Positions 6,831 to 7,346 of a stretch of DNA of 7,346 nt are shown here, piece after piece. A program made the translations under genes and the position numbers. How positions within the stretch are numbered: the stretch's first letter is position 1; every line of letters starts with the position of its first letter. Source of the DNA: Tannerella sp. (lineage in GTDB: Bacteria > Bacteroidota > Bacteroidia > Bacteroidales > Tannerellaceae); assembly GCA_031267485.1 (NCBI GenBank), contig JAIRYY010000310.1:1-7346 (forward strand), in the 5' to 3' direction. Below the pieces are notes generated by a model, which ran no database searches, was not told where the DNA came from, and saw only the letters and a program-made list of their open reading frames with translations.

Positions 6831-6840
6831 AAAAAACCGC

Positions 6841-6955
6841 TTATTTATACTTCGCGCGGGACATTTTCATGCCTGCTATTTCCCCGCCGCCGGCCTTCAG
6901 AGCCTTTCCGCCGAAACGGATTACGGTTGCCCGATGCCGTCCGTCGCCTTCGCGA
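6841..6955 (-). other. Possible C-terminal remnant of an unidentified gene upstream of efp
   Basis: One minus-strand frame is open and ends at a TAA (6843-6841). It reads EGDGRHRATVIRFGGKAL, then [18 protein letters not shown] before the stop. The composition looks protein-like, but no good start or domain is visible. Upstream the frame runs into the inverted-repeat element that begins at 6956, so it could be the tail of a gene whose front was replaced by the repeat. Chance openness in GC-rich DNA is equally possible. I do not recognise a family. Confidence 0.2.
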
Positions 6956-7113
6956 GGCTGTCTCAAAAGCACGCAGATGACGCCGCCCGGACGGATTTGC
7001 GCAGATTTTTATAAATCTTAATTAGACGAAATGCATATTATCCGCTAACCGGCAATCTGCGTTCATCTGTAAAATCTGCGTTATCTGCGTGCTAAGAGAC
7101 TTTTGAGACAGCC
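6956..7113. mobile_element. MITE-like 158-bp inverted-repeat element
   Basis: The ends are perfect 14-bp terminal inverted repeats: GGCTGTCTCAAAAG (6956-6969) and CTTTTGAGACAGCC (7100-7113). The pairing continues inward, CACGCAGAT (6970-6978) with ATCTGCGTG (7083-7091), after an 8-nt bulge in the right arm. It resumes as CGCAGATTTT (7000-7009) with AAAATCTGCG (7071-7080). There is no transposase and no clear target-site duplication. This is the form expected of a non-autonomous miniature element or a long-hairpin intergenic repeat. The TGTCTCAAAA-type end resembles transposon ends I recall from Bacteroidota, but I cannot name the parent family. Confidence 0.6.
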
Positions 7114-7123
7114 CCTGCACGTT

Positions 7124-7329
7124 CCGTCCCTCATCCGCACGGGAAATCCACGCGCGCGGGCGGGAAATCCACGCGCGTGGGCAAGAAATCCACGCGCGTG
7201 GGCGAGAAATCCACGCGCGTGGGCGGGAAATCCACGCGCGTGGGCGGGAAATCCACGCGCGTGGGCGAGAAATCCACGCGCGTGGGCGGGAAATCCACGC
7301 GCGTGGGCGGGAAATCGGATGAGGGACGG
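7124..7329. repeat. IR-bounded tandem array of eight 21-bp units, each with a 12-bp palindrome
   Basis: Eight consecutive 21-bp units fill 7141-7308 (starts at 7141, 7162, 7183, 7204, 7225, 7246, 7267 and 7288). A partial ninth copy, GGGAAAT, is at 7309-7315. Each unit begins with RRGAAAT, continues with the palindrome CCACGCGCGTGG and ends with GC. Differences are few: the first two bases are GG, GG, AA, GA, GG, GG, GA, GG, and unit 1 has C for T in its palindrome. The array is bracketed by 14-bp inverted repeats, CCGTCCCTCATCCG (7124-7137) and CGGATGAGGGACGG (7316-7329). Since 21 is a multiple of three, reading frames through it stay open as a repeated heptapeptide, but nothing supports translation. 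Confidence 0.9.
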
Positions 7330-7333
7330 TTCT

Positions 7334-7346
7334 GTAGAGACGCAAT
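7334..7346. repeat. Possible start of another dispersed repeat, cut by the window edge
   Basis: GTAGAGACGCAAT at the very end resembles the arm of a palindromic intergenic repeat (GTAGAGACGC, its inverse GCGTCTCTAC after a short loop) that I recall from several bacterial phyla. The second arm would lie outside the window, so this is only a suggestion. Confidence 0.2.

Noticed and set aside
6808..7021. Plus-strand ORFs of 68-69 codons across the efp promoter
   Set aside because: They span the efp promoter and part of the inverted-repeat element, and show no recognisable protein features.
6956..7113. Intact insertion sequence
   Set aside because: The 158 bp between the terminal repeats is too short for a transposase and holds no coding sequence.
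7141..7315. CRISPR array
   Set aside because: The period is only 21 bp and the 'spacers' are nearly identical 9-mers. There are no unique spacers and no cas genes in the window.
7022..7345. Minus-strand ORF encoding a repeated ISRPRAW heptapeptide
   Set aside because: Any frame stays open because 21 is a multiple of three. The frame runs on into the MITE-like element and shows no domain or leader. It is a by-product of the DNA repeat.

Overview
The window looks like the chromosome of a Bacteroidota bacterium, most likely of the order Bacteroidales. A moderately GC-rich, Alistipes/Rikenellaceae-like member is my best guess. The support is two near-ideal Bacteroidota sigma-ABfr promoters (TTTG, 19-20 bp, TAnnTTTG), mostly A/T-rich start regions without Shine-Dalgarno sites, a surface protein with a Bacteroidales-style C-terminal domain, and a DUF4492-cydA-cydB gene order that I associate with this phylum. 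The genus is inference.

Layout. Positions 1-657 (+) hold the 3' end of a large surface or secreted protein gene. It is followed by an AT-heptamer repeat and a candidate terminator. A promoter at 830-861 then drives DUF4492-cydA-cydB (905-3882, +), which encodes a cytochrome bd quinol oxidase plus a small one-helix membrane protein. Converging on it, with only 14 bp between stop codons, is a five-gene minus-strand operon starting at a promoter at 6800-6830. Its order is efp (elongation factor P), radC (JAMM protein), a DUF59/MIP18 Fe-S assembly factor, lpxH (lipid A pathway hydrolase) and a small nitroreductase. Junctions are +5, +4, -4 and +3 nt, so co-transcription is very likely.

The right end (6841-7346) holds no convincing intact gene. 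It contains a possible gene-tail remnant, a 158-bp MITE-like inverted-repeat element (6956-7113), and a tandem array of eight 21-bp units, each carrying the 12-bp palindrome CCACGCGCGTGG. The array is bracketed by 14-bp inverted repeats (7124-7137 and 7316-7329). The last 13 bases may begin another repeat.

Functionally, the cyd operon serves respiration at low oxygen. The efp operon is a mixed housekeeping group covering translation, Fe-S maturation, outer-membrane lipid synthesis and a flavoprotein. The most unusual feature is the palindromic array: its 21-bp period is about two helical turns, so it looks like a set of protein-binding or Z-DNA-prone sites, but its function is unknown.
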